DNA of 64,000 nucleotides. It comes from Antitrichia curtipendula (Eukaryota > Streptophyta > Bryopsida > Hypnales > Leucodontaceae). This document shows positions 24,243 to 37,100 of this stretch, in pieces; position 1 is the first letter of the stretch; each line of letters starts with the position of its first letter. A program made the translations under genes and the position numbers. The notes under the pieces were generated by a model. That model made no database searches. It saw only the letters and a program-made list of their open reading frames with translations, and was not told the origin of the DNA. Location: contig OX579641.1 of the NCBI GenBank assembly GCA_951230915.1, positions 15,788,254-15,852,253 on the forward strand, in the 5' to 3' direction.

Positions 24243-27200
24243 TCACTGTCCTCTGCACAAAGTGCTGCCACAATTGCATTGAAATGGCAGACGATCATTT
24301 TTTGTAGTAGAGAACGTGCATCCATAATCCCATGTGTCATGTGAGCTCCTCACCCGCCACCACTTCTCTGGTTGTGAAGAACGCTACTTGGAGAAGAAGT
24401 ACTTAGTCAGCCCAAAGAAGTCATCCAGAAAAATTAATTATTGTCCTTGGATTCCCAATTCACTAGCGACATGACAGAAGTGCACAGAGGGTACTTACAT
24501 GGTACAAAGTTGGAATTCATTGCTCAATCCACACGGGAATATCCATCAAATTTGCATCCCCACATCTGCCGCATGATTGCACACATTGCATCAAAGAGTG
24601 AGTTGAAATCTCTAGGGATTCATTGAGAAGGTAGACTTCCAAAAGAAAATTCTGGAAAGAAGAAGTGTGCGCGATACTTGTTTCTAACCTATGATTCAGC
24701 CACCGAGAAACATTTGTGATGGCTGATGCATCTATAGAAAGCAGCACGTCATCCTCAAGAACCATTTCGGACTGCCAGTGTGCATCAAGAGCTAGACAGT
24801 ACTTGAGAGGCGTCTTACGTCGTACCAACTCAGCATTAGTAAGAATTTCTCCTCCATATTCAAAGACAAAGCACCCTTGTTCAAGCCTCTCTAACGTCCG
24901 AATGCCCCATCCCTTGAGCCCATTCACGTGAAAAACCTGAGGAAAACAGTTGAAGGCATGAGTCTTAAAATTAATTGAAAATCAAGAACCACTTCTAGGG
25001 ACACAGTAGTACTGCTGAGCAGTGCTGACCAGTACTTTTAGATGATTGTGCCAGTACTTGGTGGATTGCAAACAGTTCAGATGGCTCCGAGTTACAGTAC
25101 CTGTAACTGTTTTTGTAAACCACCCTGCACCACTCTATTTGTACAAAATGGAGCACATTGGCAACGCTCATAGCACTCCCGAATGTACTGTCGCTGAACA
25201 TGGCCTGTACAATTGCCATTCTTGAACTCAAAGCAGGAGCTTTTTCCGAGGCAGCGAATAAGCCCTCCGTTGTTCAAAGACAAAGACCTCCGATACTGTG
25301 AAGGCGGGGACAACGTCATCAGAAATATGCAAGGCTTGAAAGTTGACATTTTACCCAAACAACCTTGTGCTATACGGAAAAAAAGAAAGACATTGTTAAA
25401 ATAGTAAATAATGGATTAAGAAAGGAAGACCTCACGTAGTCTGATGTACAAGTTTACCTGCGTTATAAATTGGGGAAGTAGGCAACCAGCCACTGTATAG
25501 GCTGTGCCTCCACTGTTGTAGACGGAAGAGGAGTCTCCAACACTGTCAGAGAGAGTCACATCTGTTGTGCACAAGCAAAACATGTCCATATCACGTGCAG
25601 AAGCCAATGCTTCTGCAGTTGTGGACTCATGCAAGAGAGGAGTGCATACATAACTGTAGCACATATCCAATGACGACAAGGCTTCTGGTGAAGCATCCTC
25701 GTCCAATAGAATAGGAACATTTTCCATACCCCTTGCCATGTCATATGAAGACCACAGCTGCTCACCCTGTTCATAACAACAATTCACACATCTGACAAAA
25801 CATCCAACTGAATTGCGGTTTAACAAGTGGATAGTACCAATATATAATGGAGCTCCTTGTACCGGAGCAACTGTACAAGACTGTGGGAAGTCCCCTGGAC
25901 TGCCACCCTCTTTCCGTGACTTAGGGCCTGAGATCTTTCAAAGAGGGGCCCAATTTTTTGGACCACACAGCCCCTCTCAGGCCCACCATCTTTCTCATGT
26001 GTATGAGGCAACCCTCGACGTGGACCAGACGCCCAATGCTTCGTGGCCGACTCGCAGGTCCTGCCTAGTACTACTTTCTACCCACCTCCTTCTCAGGTAA
26101 AGCTCCTGCATCATTCGGGACTGTGGGAATGTCTGGAGTTTGAGCTCCGGCGCCAGCTCCAAACGGCCGTGGTCGCAACTGCCTTGTATTGCCTTCAGGT
26201 GGGCTCACTGACTTTGCTGCAAGTCGCGGGGGAACTTTCATTGCAAACCAATTGACAAGGCATAGTCCAGCAGGTGCAAGTTAGTCTTACGGCACATGTC
26301 CGTAAGAGTTGGACATGGAAAACTACAAATTACGTAGTGGGTGTGACAACTGCCTTGTACAACAATCTGAAATGCAAGTGTAGGATGTTCAAAGTGGCAG
26401 CCTAACACAACTGAGGGTGGCACTAGCACAACACCTTTCACAACACTCGAATCATGACGTCCCACACCTCGTGCATCGCGAATGATTGTGGGAGTCGTGA
26501 TGTCCCACGGATCTTCCAAAGTCTCCTGCCCGTCCTGGAAACTCAGAGTAGCTCCATTAGCAATTAATTCAAAGGACACCAAAAGTATATAGCAGTTGCA
26601 AAACATTGGACAACTTCAGTAACTGAGATGCAAGATGTGTATGCCAAGTGCATAGAAATGACGACAAATACATAGAGGGATGGATAGTAAAGCACAGTAC
26701 TCTTCGAAAAGTAGATTCAGTGGAGGAGGCAATTCAAGTGATTCAAACCTGAACTTGAAGAGAGGGCTCCATGTCTTCAACAGCAGTTTTGTCAGGGCTA
26801 TCCACGAAATCTAGTGAGCGGGCGTCCAACTCCCTTAGAATTTCATCTGTGTCATGTAGAGTTGTTTCATTGTCATCAGCCTTTGCTGAAGAGAAGTCCA
26901 ATGTGTTAGTCTCTAGAGTATTCGCAGGTGCCAACGAATCCACCACAGCTGTTGACTTCTGAGTGGATGAGGGACACTGGAGAGGTACTGGAGATGTTGA
27001 TGATGGAGTGGCACTCGTACAAGAGTGGTGCATGCTTGCAGCCATCGTGGATTCGTGGAGCACCTTGACGCAAAAGGGTTGGACGTCTCCTCACTACCAA
27101 TACTATTTTGCAACGGGACGACATCATGGAGGCCTTCGGTCTGTACCACTACATGGACTAGTGGATGCGCTTGTCCTTGACTGATGCACTTAGAGAGGGT

Positions 27201-27250
27201 GCTGTCCGAGGCGGATACACTAGGTGCCCCAGTCCCAACGGAGGCCAGAC
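24243..27250 (-). pseudogene. SUVR4-like histone H3K9 methyltransferase (pre-SET, SET, post-SET), damaged
   Basis: Exon-like blocks run down the minus strand. An acidic Ser/Thr-rich linker (27250-26743) is followed by an SUVR-type middle region (about 26570-26238). Pre-SET pieces (about 25779-25459, 25293-25103) carry CTGHVQRQYIRECYERCQC and CTNRVVQGG. The SET core (24936-24689) has KGWGIRTLERLEQG, FEYGGEILTNAEL and the SAM-pocket motif WLNHR. Next comes CGDANLMDIPVWIE (24565-24499), and a last block near 24387-24243 has FFTTREVVAGEELT, a broken WDYG and the post-SET CNCGSTLCRG. Splices at LQ|VFHVNG and NHR|CGDAN fit GT-AG rules. Lesions: an in-frame TGA at 24517-24519 and a 7-bp insertion (ACACATG) within GAGCTCACATGGGATTATGG at about 24331-24345. 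Intact SUVR4 proteins methylate H3K9 and silence transposons. Confidence 0.75.
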
Positions 27251-27492
27251 CTGTTGATTTCCAGAGAAATACCAAAATGTCAGCATAATACACCAATATA
27301 GTAAGAAATTCTTGTTGATGTCATAGCACAGGCAAACAGTTATTGAACTACTACGTATCAGTCATCAAAATGGCTGCCTATAGCATGAAGAGTACATGAT
27401 AGTAAAACTGTTCTGACATGCTATACTGGAAGTAGTTCTTGCAGTACGCTGACAGTATTGCGGGTGAATAGCTGAGTACTACTACAGGAGTA

Positions 27493-29623
27493 CTACAGTA
27501 CTATATTACTACTAACCAGTGACATGAAGTCCTGTCGGAGCCTGAGCAGCTGGAGTTCGTGTATGCAAATGTCATGGAGCTGCCATTGCAAGATCATCCA
27601 CACTTTGCCCATGGTTTCCTGCGCCGTCTTTAAAGTCCCAACTGCTGGACCACTCGGGATGCATCGGGCCACAATCTCCCATGGCGCATTGGCTGTGACT
27701 CTTAAACCAATGTGCGGCACACCATGGGTGGTAAACATGCTCACAACTGCAGAATAAAATATCCCGATGAGGAAAACCATAAAAACACAGAGAGCAACGG
27801 AGGGTGTGAAGCACAATGACCAAGGTCGCATCTATACAGTTGCCCTCCAACTCATTCAACTGTGGATGAGGGTGCAGCACTAGCCCTTCACCTCCCTGCA
27901 TCAAGTCATTCATATGCTCTTGAAGAGCTGCTTCCCGGGAGAGAAGTCTTTCCACCTTTGCAGTAACGTCATCCACACTTTTCTGGAGTTCTTCCTTTAC
28001 ATTGCTGAATGCCTTCACCTTCTTCACGTGCCCATCCATTACCTTCTGTAGCACTGCTGATCCACTGTCGTCGTCCATTTCCGTCATAGTTTCCTGCAGC
28101 TGCTGAATTCCCAGAAGTCTCGCTCTATGCTGGTCAGCCACTGCATCTGCTTTCTCTTTCAGCATCACAGAATTGGCCTGCATCCTCTCCAGTTCTTCAT
28201 GTACAGCATCTAGGAGACCTTTAACAGCATCCTTCCTGGAAACAATGGCACCCAAAGTGTTATGGACTGACCAAAGAGCATGCCAAAGAAGTAAACAAAT
28301 TCCGCGTTAGTGTTCCTCAAAACACAAAAGCTATGTAACCCCCTAGTGCAAAGCCTGAATAAAAAAATCTCCAATATATAAACTGAAAATAAATTTGAAG
28401 AGAAAGCCAATGACGTGGATAACGTATTTGTCATCATTCTCAGTGATTGTGATTAGTTTCAATTGCTGAAGAGACTGAATTTAAACATAAATAAAGGAAA
28501 GAAGACAAGAGGAGCAGAGGATATATGTGCCCAACGTTGATGTGCTGAGGTTTCCAGTACGTGTCAGTAGCCCAAAAGGCTTCCCATCACGTGCGCCGCT
28601 ACTATAGTCATTCACACTCTGGAACAGCTGCACTGTGGATTGCTTGGGGTCTTCAACCTCCAAGTACTTCATGAAGCCCTCCTTGGCTGCCAGCTCTGCA
28701 AATGGTACGTCCAACACATCTGCGAGGCGACTGAGCCACGTCCTCACTCGCCTAGCATATGATTTTCGCTGCCCCAAGTTAGTCTCAGCAGCGAAACCAA
28801 CCTAATTGATTTTCACCCCTTTTTTTGACAAAGTCCATCCCATAGCCAATTCCTTACCAATGTGAGTGCTGCTGTGGGGCTTTTGGTAGCATTGGCAGTA
28901 GAGTTTCTCCATCTCCTTCCGCAAAGTGGCAGTAAGCTTCTCACCAAGGAGGAAGCCATTTTGTCCTTTCTCCAACCCAAATAGCGCTTCAACATCTGCT
29001 AGCGGTACATCCTTTTCCATGTGAAGCCTATGCGGATTTAGACCATCCCGATCCAATTCACAGGAGGTGGCAAAAATGTCCTCTGACATTGGTGTAGGAG
29101 GTCGCTTGGATTCTTGGTTCAGCAAACACAGTTGCTTGCGGCAGTCCTCCTCACTGAATTGCCGTGCTTCTGCAGCAATCTTTTTCCCCTTTGTCAGGGT
29201 GGTAACACAGATGTCTTCAATGCTGTCATTGTCTGAGTCATCACCGCTTCTGGACTGTCCTTGAACATCTTCATCATCCGATGATTCTTGTGCCTTCTTC
29301 TTCTGTGTCCTCTTTACGGTAGATACTGCCTTCTTCTTGTTCGGGTTGTTGGAGACGCGCAACGATGAGGCTGCTGGTTTAGTTGGTCTCCTTTTCTTCT
29401 TGCTGCCACCTTCCCCAACAGTTCCTCCTGAGTCTAAACCACCTCTGTCTGCAGTGGACTGCACTTGCTGCTGGGCTGCACGTTTCTTCCCCTTCCTTCC
29501 GTAAGTTCGTTCTTGCAACTCCATGTCTTCGTCATCTCCAGCGGCAGCCTCATCAGCAGAAGCACTGACCACAGGAGCAGGAGGTCGTCTTTTTTCTGGG
29601 ATTGTACTCTTCATCTTTGCCAT
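27493..29623 (-). CDS. transposon accessory protein: basic N-terminus, coiled coil, Cys/His zinc finger
   Basis: Starts at ATG 29623 (MAKMKSTIPEKRRP) with a Lys-rich, nuclear-signal-like segment and a Ser/Asp-rich stretch. It continues to KKGVKIN, meets TAG at 28802-28804, and stays open in the same frame (VGFAAETNLGQRKSYARRV, then RLADVLDVPFAEL). A later exon from 28235 (acceptor TTTCCAG) encodes a long coiled coil (about residues LLDAVHEEL to LQEHMNDL) and a zinc finger: CSLCF, then CEHVYHPWCAAHWF, then CAMGDCGPMHPEW. Just after it the frame giving QLHDICIHELQLLRLRQ up to a donor at about 27520 is shifted, so a small intron or frameshift lies there. The splice from that donor to the acceptor at 27250 would join this protein to the SUVR-like part, making one long gene. 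Function unknown. Confidence 0.5.
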
Positions 29624-29679
29624 GTGGAACAGGAAGATAACCTACAGACATGGAGATTATATTATACAATGAGGACGAG

Positions 29680-29960
29680 GTAATGTAGTACAACTTTAGT
29701 ACAACTCATAGTACTACACAGTAGTAAATAGTACTTCCGAGGACTGTAATAGTACATGAGCCTAAGTAAACAGTACTTCTAATGACAACAGTAGTACTGC
29801 TACTGCAGTACTACTGCTAATAGAATCATTAGTACAACTCAGAAAAGCAAACGAACTCCTAAAGAAACGAACAAGTACTCATAGAGGAGGCTCGAGTACC
29901 GCGAGTAATACCTTTTAGCAAATGGGACTGCTAAGGTAAACAGTAGTACTGCTATAAAGA
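29680..29960. repeat. dense AGTAC/AGTACT cluster
   Basis: Twelve AGTAC words occur in about 260 bp (for example near 29710, 29730, 29773, 29794, 29807, 29874 and 29945), seven of them the palindrome AGTACT. Similar density is seen at 20860-21010, 27400-27510 and close to the right terminus (31795-31850). The cluster lies just upstream of the minus-strand start codon, so promoter or protein-binding roles are possible. Confidence 0.6.
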
Positions 29961-31855
29961 AGAAATACAACTCCTAAACAAGGGAACAATACTATAACTA
30001 ATTGTATGTGCAAATGGTATTGCTGAGTGCATGAATAGTACTGCGCAGTAAAGAACAGAACTGCTAGGTATAGGAATAGTGCATACGAATTAGCATGTGG
30101 AAAACAAACCCAATCCGGAAGCCTAGCAGAGCAAAATGGAAACAACACAGTACACAGCAGACATGTAGCCAGTACAAGTTGTGAGAATAAGTACCGCAAA
30201 TGTAGTATGTTTTAGGAAAACGTAGTGTACAGCAGTGCTCTGGCGTTTCTTGAGGACTCCAAGTACTATCCCTGTGTCTCTTCAAATCTGAACACACGAA
30301 ATGCCAATGGGTGAGGAGGCAGCATTACTAGTTGTATGCGGCAAGGAAAGCAGATAGTGCAACCAACAGAAGCATCATGCTGAGAAGAAGTTGGCAAGTA
30401 TTGCTGACTAACTATGTAGGCCAGAGGTAGTACTAATCTGTAAACATCCCTGACAAACGGCTTGTATAGGACATTGCCGTGTATTTCTGACCCAAAACCG
30501 ACTGAAAGTTTGCAATACATTTACCCTAAACCATGTACAATTCGGCCACGACAATGAAATTGGATAATGACGTCTTGTACACAAATGAAAACCTAACTAA
30601 ACTGCATTGACATGTAAGTTCTTTCAAGTGCACCGGTATCATAAGCAGCACATCCACATAGAACAGGGACTATGTTTCTATGACTCCAAATGTCCTGAGA
30701 ATTTCTTGTTACAGAGATCACGTACCTGCTAGACGATTTTAAAGAAAGGAACAGTTGTCACACTTCTAATCAGGGATGACGCCCTGTAGAAGTCAAAAGT
30801 TGGAAGGGTGTGGCCTGCGCTCACCTCTTCAAGGTCTGGAAGTAGTTTCCACTAAGAGAAATGGCCGCCACTGCCTGAACGACGCTCCACTGCTTTGATG
30901 CATGCATCCGTCGCCCTATACAGCCCTGTCAAACCCGACGATTTTACACCCGAAGCTCAGTTTTCAGACCTAGACAACAGGACGGTCATTGAGTAGCGTA
31001 CAGAACATGGCAAACTGTCACGACGTGAAAGCAAGTACGTGAAATGCTGAAAGTACCACTGTTTTGCCCTCCTACAACAAGAAAGAGAGCAGTCCCTTTC
31101 ACAAAAGAGGCAATGTTCTAGTTCACTTCATTCAGAAATCAGTCGCCGAACTTGAATCCGTTGCTCCTGCACACTACCGCCTTCGGATTCCTCGATTCTA
31201 ATCCTTTAAGCCACCCTTGCAAACATTTCCGCAAATACTGGTCCTAAACCCTAGAAATTAAAACAAAGGCGCAGTTCCACAGCTTACCGCAAGCCCGGTG
31301 ACGCAAGTGCAATCGCCTCGCAAGAACTGAATTCTCCTAACGCTTCAAGCTCCGCCCTTGCCGCACCTCCACAGGTCGCTACTCCGTCGGTCGCTCAACT
31401 CCTCCGAAATCGTCTGGCAGTACCCGAAATTGCCCGTCACATTTCTAACACCCAAATCGCAGGAGTGCGCCTTCCTTCCCGCGCCGCCCTCAACAGCCTT
31501 TTAGACTACAGTTTTCTTCAACGTACACTTGCCGCGCAACAAAAAAAAAAGCAAAGTGTTTGAAAAAATTGGCGCAATGGGCGCCATGAATCCACGCCAA
31601 CCAAACGAGAGAGACAACGGGTGGATGGATGATGAAAACTTCATCCATAAACCATCACCGCCATTATGAACGCCGATGACGAGGCAGTCAAATTGTCAGT
31701 TCAGTTTTTGAACGAATGAAAAGCAAACACGTGCCGTCTAGGCATTGCATCCCACATTAGATCAACGGTTCAGATTTCCTCTGCTGTGACATTCCTAGTA
31801 CTCACAGTACTCGTAGTACACGTAGTACTGGTCATGAAAAACACCAAAACGCAAC
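29961..31855. other. right subterminal region of the large transposon
   Basis: About 1.9 kb upstream of the minus-strand unit. It contains scattered AGTACT words, a GC-richer stretch at 31140-31500, and a final AGTACT/AGTAC cluster at 31797-31850 just inside the terminal repeat. It is likely to hold the promoter and 5' leader of the minus-strand gene. No reading frame is supported. Confidence 0.45.
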
Positions 31856-31885
31856 AAATAGTACAAGTGTTTCTTGCATTCACCC
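31856..31885 (-). repeat. right terminal inverted repeat of the large transposon
   Basis: Exact reverse complement of 17978-18007 and followed directly by TTCA, the same four bases that precede the left repeat. Confidence 0.85.
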
Positions 31886-32412
31886 TTCATTGTATTATTA
31901 AAAATTTGCACAACCCATAGTTGTTATGGTTGAATTATTAATAAAAATTTCAGTTACATGATGTTTTTACATAGCATAATTTGTATATAATAGACAGGAT
32001 AGCATTTCATCAACCCTATAGTAGCCCTACATATTATATGAAATTATTTCTTTTTGAATTGAATGAACTCTACTTTTTAACTCATGTAGTTTTCTAAAAA
32101 TAGATAATGATCTCCTCAATAACATTTTTGGTGAAAATTTAGACATAATTTTCTAGAGAATCATACAAAGATACTGAAATAGTACAATTTATATATTGCG
32201 TATTAGATGAGTTATGAATGTCATTGATATAATGAGTGAGATATGACAAATAGGTAATTGAAGCCGTGTGAAAACATTAGACTCTCTTTCAACCATAATA
32301 AATAGAAGGTGTTGATTTTGAAGCTAGAACATAATTGAAATTAGTTTTTGGGGTGCAACTTTAAATAATGGTGTCATAAAGAGGTTTAAGGTACACAGGG
32401 ATTCAATGTAAA
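31886..32412. other. AT-rich spacer
   Basis: About 530 bp with no gene or repeat recognised, between the right end of the large transposon and a TTAA-type element. Confidence 0.6.
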
Positions 32413-32950
32413 TTAACCTCTAAAGGCCCAAGGCCATTTTTTTGACAAAAAACAAAGAAAACTGTCATTTCTTCAATGTTTGCAAAAATAAAATAAAATT
32501 TTAGATCTTAACCACAAGATCTTGTACTTTCCTTATTTGAGATCATGTGATGAAAATGTCATGAAGTTTGACCATACAAATTGAGAGACATGTGCATTCA
32601 AAGTTGAAAAAACAAGTTTTTTTAACACTAGACTGCAATTTCAGATGACTTTGATCGTCACTTGTAGGAAAAATTTGCACTACAGAATTTGAATTAAAAA
32701 TTTATTGTATTGGAGAATAGAGTTGGAAGTCTAGGAAATTAATTTCAAAAAACAAAAACTTCGTCTTCATACTTAAAAAAATTGTTAAGTAGAAGTAGTT
32801 CCAAGATTGAAAAAAAATAGATTGTTAATAGCTCTTAGATGGAATTGAAGTACAATAATCCCAACGGTGAGATTGTTCTATTAAGCAAACTTAATTTTTT
32901 CAAACAATTTTTACTGAAAAATTGTGAAAATTGCATTCAGAAATGAATCC
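32413..32950. mobile_element. TTAA-ended element, copy 3, right end lost
   Basis: Begins TTAACCTCTAAAGGCCC and matches the copy at 10527-11452 in order over its left half. It breaks off near 32950 and is followed by GCAATACTG-type repeats, with no matching right terminus. Probably truncated by that repeat. Confidence 0.6.
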
Positions 32951-32999
32951 TATGAGGGGAAAATGGGCCTATGTGAAGATTAATTTTATTGAAAAAATT

Positions 33000-33555
33000 A
33001 TTGCAATACTGAAAGTCTGAAACTGTACAATAATAACATAGTAATCATTTAGAAACTTATATTACAACAGTACCCACCTGTGTCAGATTCAAAGTTAATA
33101 CATACAAAAAACAAGCACTGCTTGCAATTCAGCTTGTACACAAATAATTTAATAAATATATAAATATATTTATTAACAAACTGATATGCAACAGTATTGC
33201 AACAATCATGAATCATTAAAATTTGTTGCAGTACTGCAACAAAAACAATTCAATATTGTTTCAATTGCAATGCAAAACTGAAAAACAACCCTTAGCAATA
33301 CAATTTCAACAATGTTTCAATACGGAAAAATCTAGTCCCAATTTCAGTACTGCGACATGTTTGCTAATATAAAAGGGTACGTTCTATTCAATTGCAATAT
33401 ATCTGCAATAACTCCTTAAAAGCAATACTGCAACAGTATGTATTGTTTCAGTACTGTTTCAGTATTGAAATAGTTCACACTTTGTATCGCAAACAAAAGT
33501 GATTGTAACAGTACTGAAACAATATTGTTTCAATTGTTTTCATTTTCCTGATGTA
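33000..33555. repeat. GCAGTACTGCAACA-type repeat block
   Basis: A run of variants of 'tgcaacagtattgcaaca' and 'gtactgtttcagtattgaaa', ending in TTTTCCTGATG near 33553 like the other members of the family. Highly self-complementary and without a reading frame. Confidence 0.55.
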
Positions 33556-34196
33556 TCACATATCCATAATTCTATTTTCATCCACAATCTAGCGATTTCA
33601 TTGAAGATCTCTTTGTAATTTGAAGTTTTCTGGTGATTTGCCACCCTTTCAGTACTATTTGTGTTCCAAGGCCGTGTTGCAGGGCCTATTATTTTGGTGC
33701 AAATGGCCGCCAAATCACAGAAAAGAAAACGCTGCTTAGGAAATAGTAGAAGAGACAGGTTAGAGTAACCAGATGGACTGTTACGTAAATGGGAGACACA
33801 TATTAGGGCGTCAGGATTTCTTTCTTACATTCAATGAGTGAGACGAGATCAATCCATTTCGGAGCTCAAAGTGATGCTTCAGAGCTGTATCCATGAAAAC
33901 ACAAAACGATTGAAATGCAGCGCTATATCAGTGTGAAACGAGCAGCCCGTACATAAGAGGGAACTTTGGGGAATCAATTGCTAGATATCCATTAGGACAT
34001 CACCTTCAACAAATCAAGAATAAGATTACAACTGAGCACTTTGCTCATCGCTTAAACCTTCGCCATGAATGCAAACGTATCATGAACAGATGAGGGGCAC
34101 GACACAATCCCGCACGCTTGGCTGCGCATGTCAATACTGGGTGCGAGCTTCAGCAAGAAAGATGATAAGGAACTGGGAGCATTCTGCCAACACAAA

Positions 34197-37100
34197 CTAT
34201 CCACTAAACAAAGAGGTGAAAGAGAAATTGCAGTCTGAGGAAGGATCTTCAAGGCAACGGCAGAACGCCTCCTCGTCCATGGGCAATGCGGCAGGAAGGG
34301 GGCGATCAGGGGTGATACCCACCTACGTTCACACAAGAAACCAACATCAAGATACTACTCCATAGAACGTAGGCATCCCTGCAAATTGTCACCTACCGAG
34401 CTCATGAATAGTGAAGAACCTTGATGCAGTCATAAAGACATCCATCTTCATTTACAACTGACTCATGAACAGTAGAGGCAGTTTAGACATCCAGTGTTAT
34501 GAACGAAACTCAAATGGTAGAGTAAATGGTGAGTGGAGAGCTAGTGTACCTTGTCGATGTTGATATGACCTGGAGTTTCGTAGCGAGCAATAGTGACTGC
34601 CATGCCTGAACCATCAGATAATTGGAACACAGACTGTATTCTCCTGCTCACGAGAGATCATGAATTAGACCAAAAAAAATGACATGCAAACTGAAGACTT
34701 GCACAACTGACACTATGGTGAAACGCAAGCGATTCGAAACACGAGACAGACACGCTTCATCTTCTATGGCAAACTCGATTAGATGGCGACAGTCGTTTTC
34801 TTACCCCTTGCCAAACGTCGGTTCCCCTAGAATTACAGCCCGCTTGTTGTCCTTGAGAGCTCCTGCTAGAATTTCACTTGCACTCGCTGTACCCTTGTTC
34901 ACCTATTCAAATATCCACAAACAGCTTCAAAAAAGCATGACAGAAGACTTAACAGAACCTGCTTCTGACAGGTCTGGCATTCAACAGAGGGCAGAGTCCT
35001 AACGTATATGAGGTCAACCATGTTGTTTGACTTTGAAAACTCCTATCTTCAATGGCGATTGCAGTGAAGAGAGATTCTCCAACCAGCTTACCAATACAGC
35101 TAGAGGTTCTTTGGTAGAGATGGCCGAGTCTCCGTCAGTGTCATAGATATCTCGGACGCCCATGCTGTCGGCAATGTATACAATGACGCCTTTGTCCAGC
35201 CTGGTGAAAATACGAATACAAGCTTAGCATCATCCTGCTAAAACCTTGATAATGTTCGGAAGAAAAATATCCACAGAAACTATTGAGCAAATACTATTTC
35301 TCAGCAATAATTGCAAGAGATTGTATTTACAACCGAAAACAATCTAATTCATGGAAAAGATCAAAAGATCAATTTTTGTAACTTACCACATCTTTGCTAT
35401 CTCCACTCCAGAAGGAAATAAGCCACCGCTGCAACAGAACATGACTTTTGCGTCAAAAGAGAAGTCAAAGAAATAATAATGTTCAGTAAACTTTGAGGGA
35501 CACAAAAGAAGCGTACGTGGTCTACCATAAATAGAGTCACTGCAGCATCACTTTGCTTATAACGAATTTAACATGTTCCAAACACTTGCAAACATAAAAC
35601 GATGCAGTCAAGTTGTGGAGTAAAAACCTGTTATTACGGATGTCGAGTATGAAAGCCGCTGCACCACTTTCTTGCAAAGTTTCAATAGCTTTCTTCACAG
35701 CATCTGCGTCGTACACAACGAATATTAGGTAGAACAAAACACTGCAGAAATGTAAGGAAAACTGCATTCATATCTCAGTCTAAAAGCGAAAAAAGCTACT
35801 TTCTCAGCAACCGGAACATGAACTTAATTGTCAGAGAAGATGGATACCAAAACTATGTTCTAGATGCCACCCAGTACGAGCTCGAAGAAAGGGTTCCAAT
35901 GCGAAGAAACATCATGCCTGAACCATATGAGTAATCAACATTCCAAAGGTATAAGAAGCTTCATAGACGACATACTGGAGGAATTCTGATTGAAAGTAGA
36001 GAGTCGAATATAGCCCAGCTTAAGTGGGGCTGATCCATCTATTTTTGGAACCTCACACAATCGCCATGTGACTGGATTCAGCGTGATTTTCTCTCTCCTG
36101 CCAAAACAAGGTAGGGAAATTGATTGTCAAACCTTTTAGATCCTGATTAAAAGTCACCACTCGAAAGTAAAATCGTTTATGTTGAAAAAGGTAGAGAGCT
36201 TACGTGACAGTGATTGTTTTCGGAATTGTAGATTCCTTCTTCAGTAACGTTAGTTGCACTTCAGATTGTACTGGACCCCTGTTGCAGAAGACAAAAAGCT
36301 GATTATTATATTGCCAACGAGAATAAGCAACGATAAGGGTACATTATAAAAAATATTCTTCACTGCGTTATTAAAAGTAAGTACTGTGTTGCTTCCTGGA
36401 GAAATCATTCTCTCTTTGCCAAATGTAATTATCTGCGCATTGGTGGAAAGGTTCCGGAAATGAAAAACTTACTGCAGACGCCTTGCTGCGTCATAGAGAC
36501 CCATGCCGTGTGTCGGGATACCATCGATGGCCATAATTAAATCTCCTGGAACCACTCCTGCACGCGCCGCAGGGCCGCCTGAAACAGGAGATACTACCAC
36601 CAAATCTTCGTTTGAGGTACTCGAGTCACTTGTGTTGAAACCAACTTCCAATCCAACCCCAGTCACAGCACCATTTGTACCTGACTGCATGACCAGGAAA
36701 GAATAAATAACACCCTTCAGCTCAAAAAGAAAATCTAACATAAGAATTGCAAAGATTGCTGTGAAGGTGCTCCTTTATGCGGGAGCGAAAATCAACTATT
36801 TCGAACAAACCCTTAGAAACCCAAACTCACCTGCAAGCTTTTGAATTTCTCGGGTTCCAGAAATCGAGTAAAAGGGTCGTCCAGAGTTGCCAGCATTTTT
36901 CGAATGGCTGCGTCTGAGCAACCACGGTATGCACAGAGCCAATCCTGATTAAAGCTGAGTCAGCTGACATCCCTGCTTGAACATGGAAGATGAAACAGGC
37001 AAGACGCAGAGCACAGCAGCAATAAACATCCGTGGTGACAATGGAGTCCCTACACAAATTTAGGTCTAGTGCAGCAGAGATGGCATTATCCAAACACGGC

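Larger units (their letters stand above)
17978..31885. mobile_element. 13.9-kb DNA transposon with 30-bp perfect terminal inverted repeats
   Basis: The first 30 bases (17978-18007, starting GGGTGAATGCAAG) are the exact reverse complement of the last 30 (31856-31885). Both ends are flanked by TTCA (17974-17977 and 31886-31889), which fits a 4-bp target-site duplication. Inside are a plus-strand spliced gene ending at 23399 with transposase-like motifs and a minus-strand unit from 29623 to 24243 encoding a zinc-finger protein and an SUVR4-like SET methyltransferase. The interior is less AT-rich than the flanks and full of AGTACT words. The superfamily could not be assigned. Several coding lesions suggest this copy is inactive. 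Confidence 0.82.
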
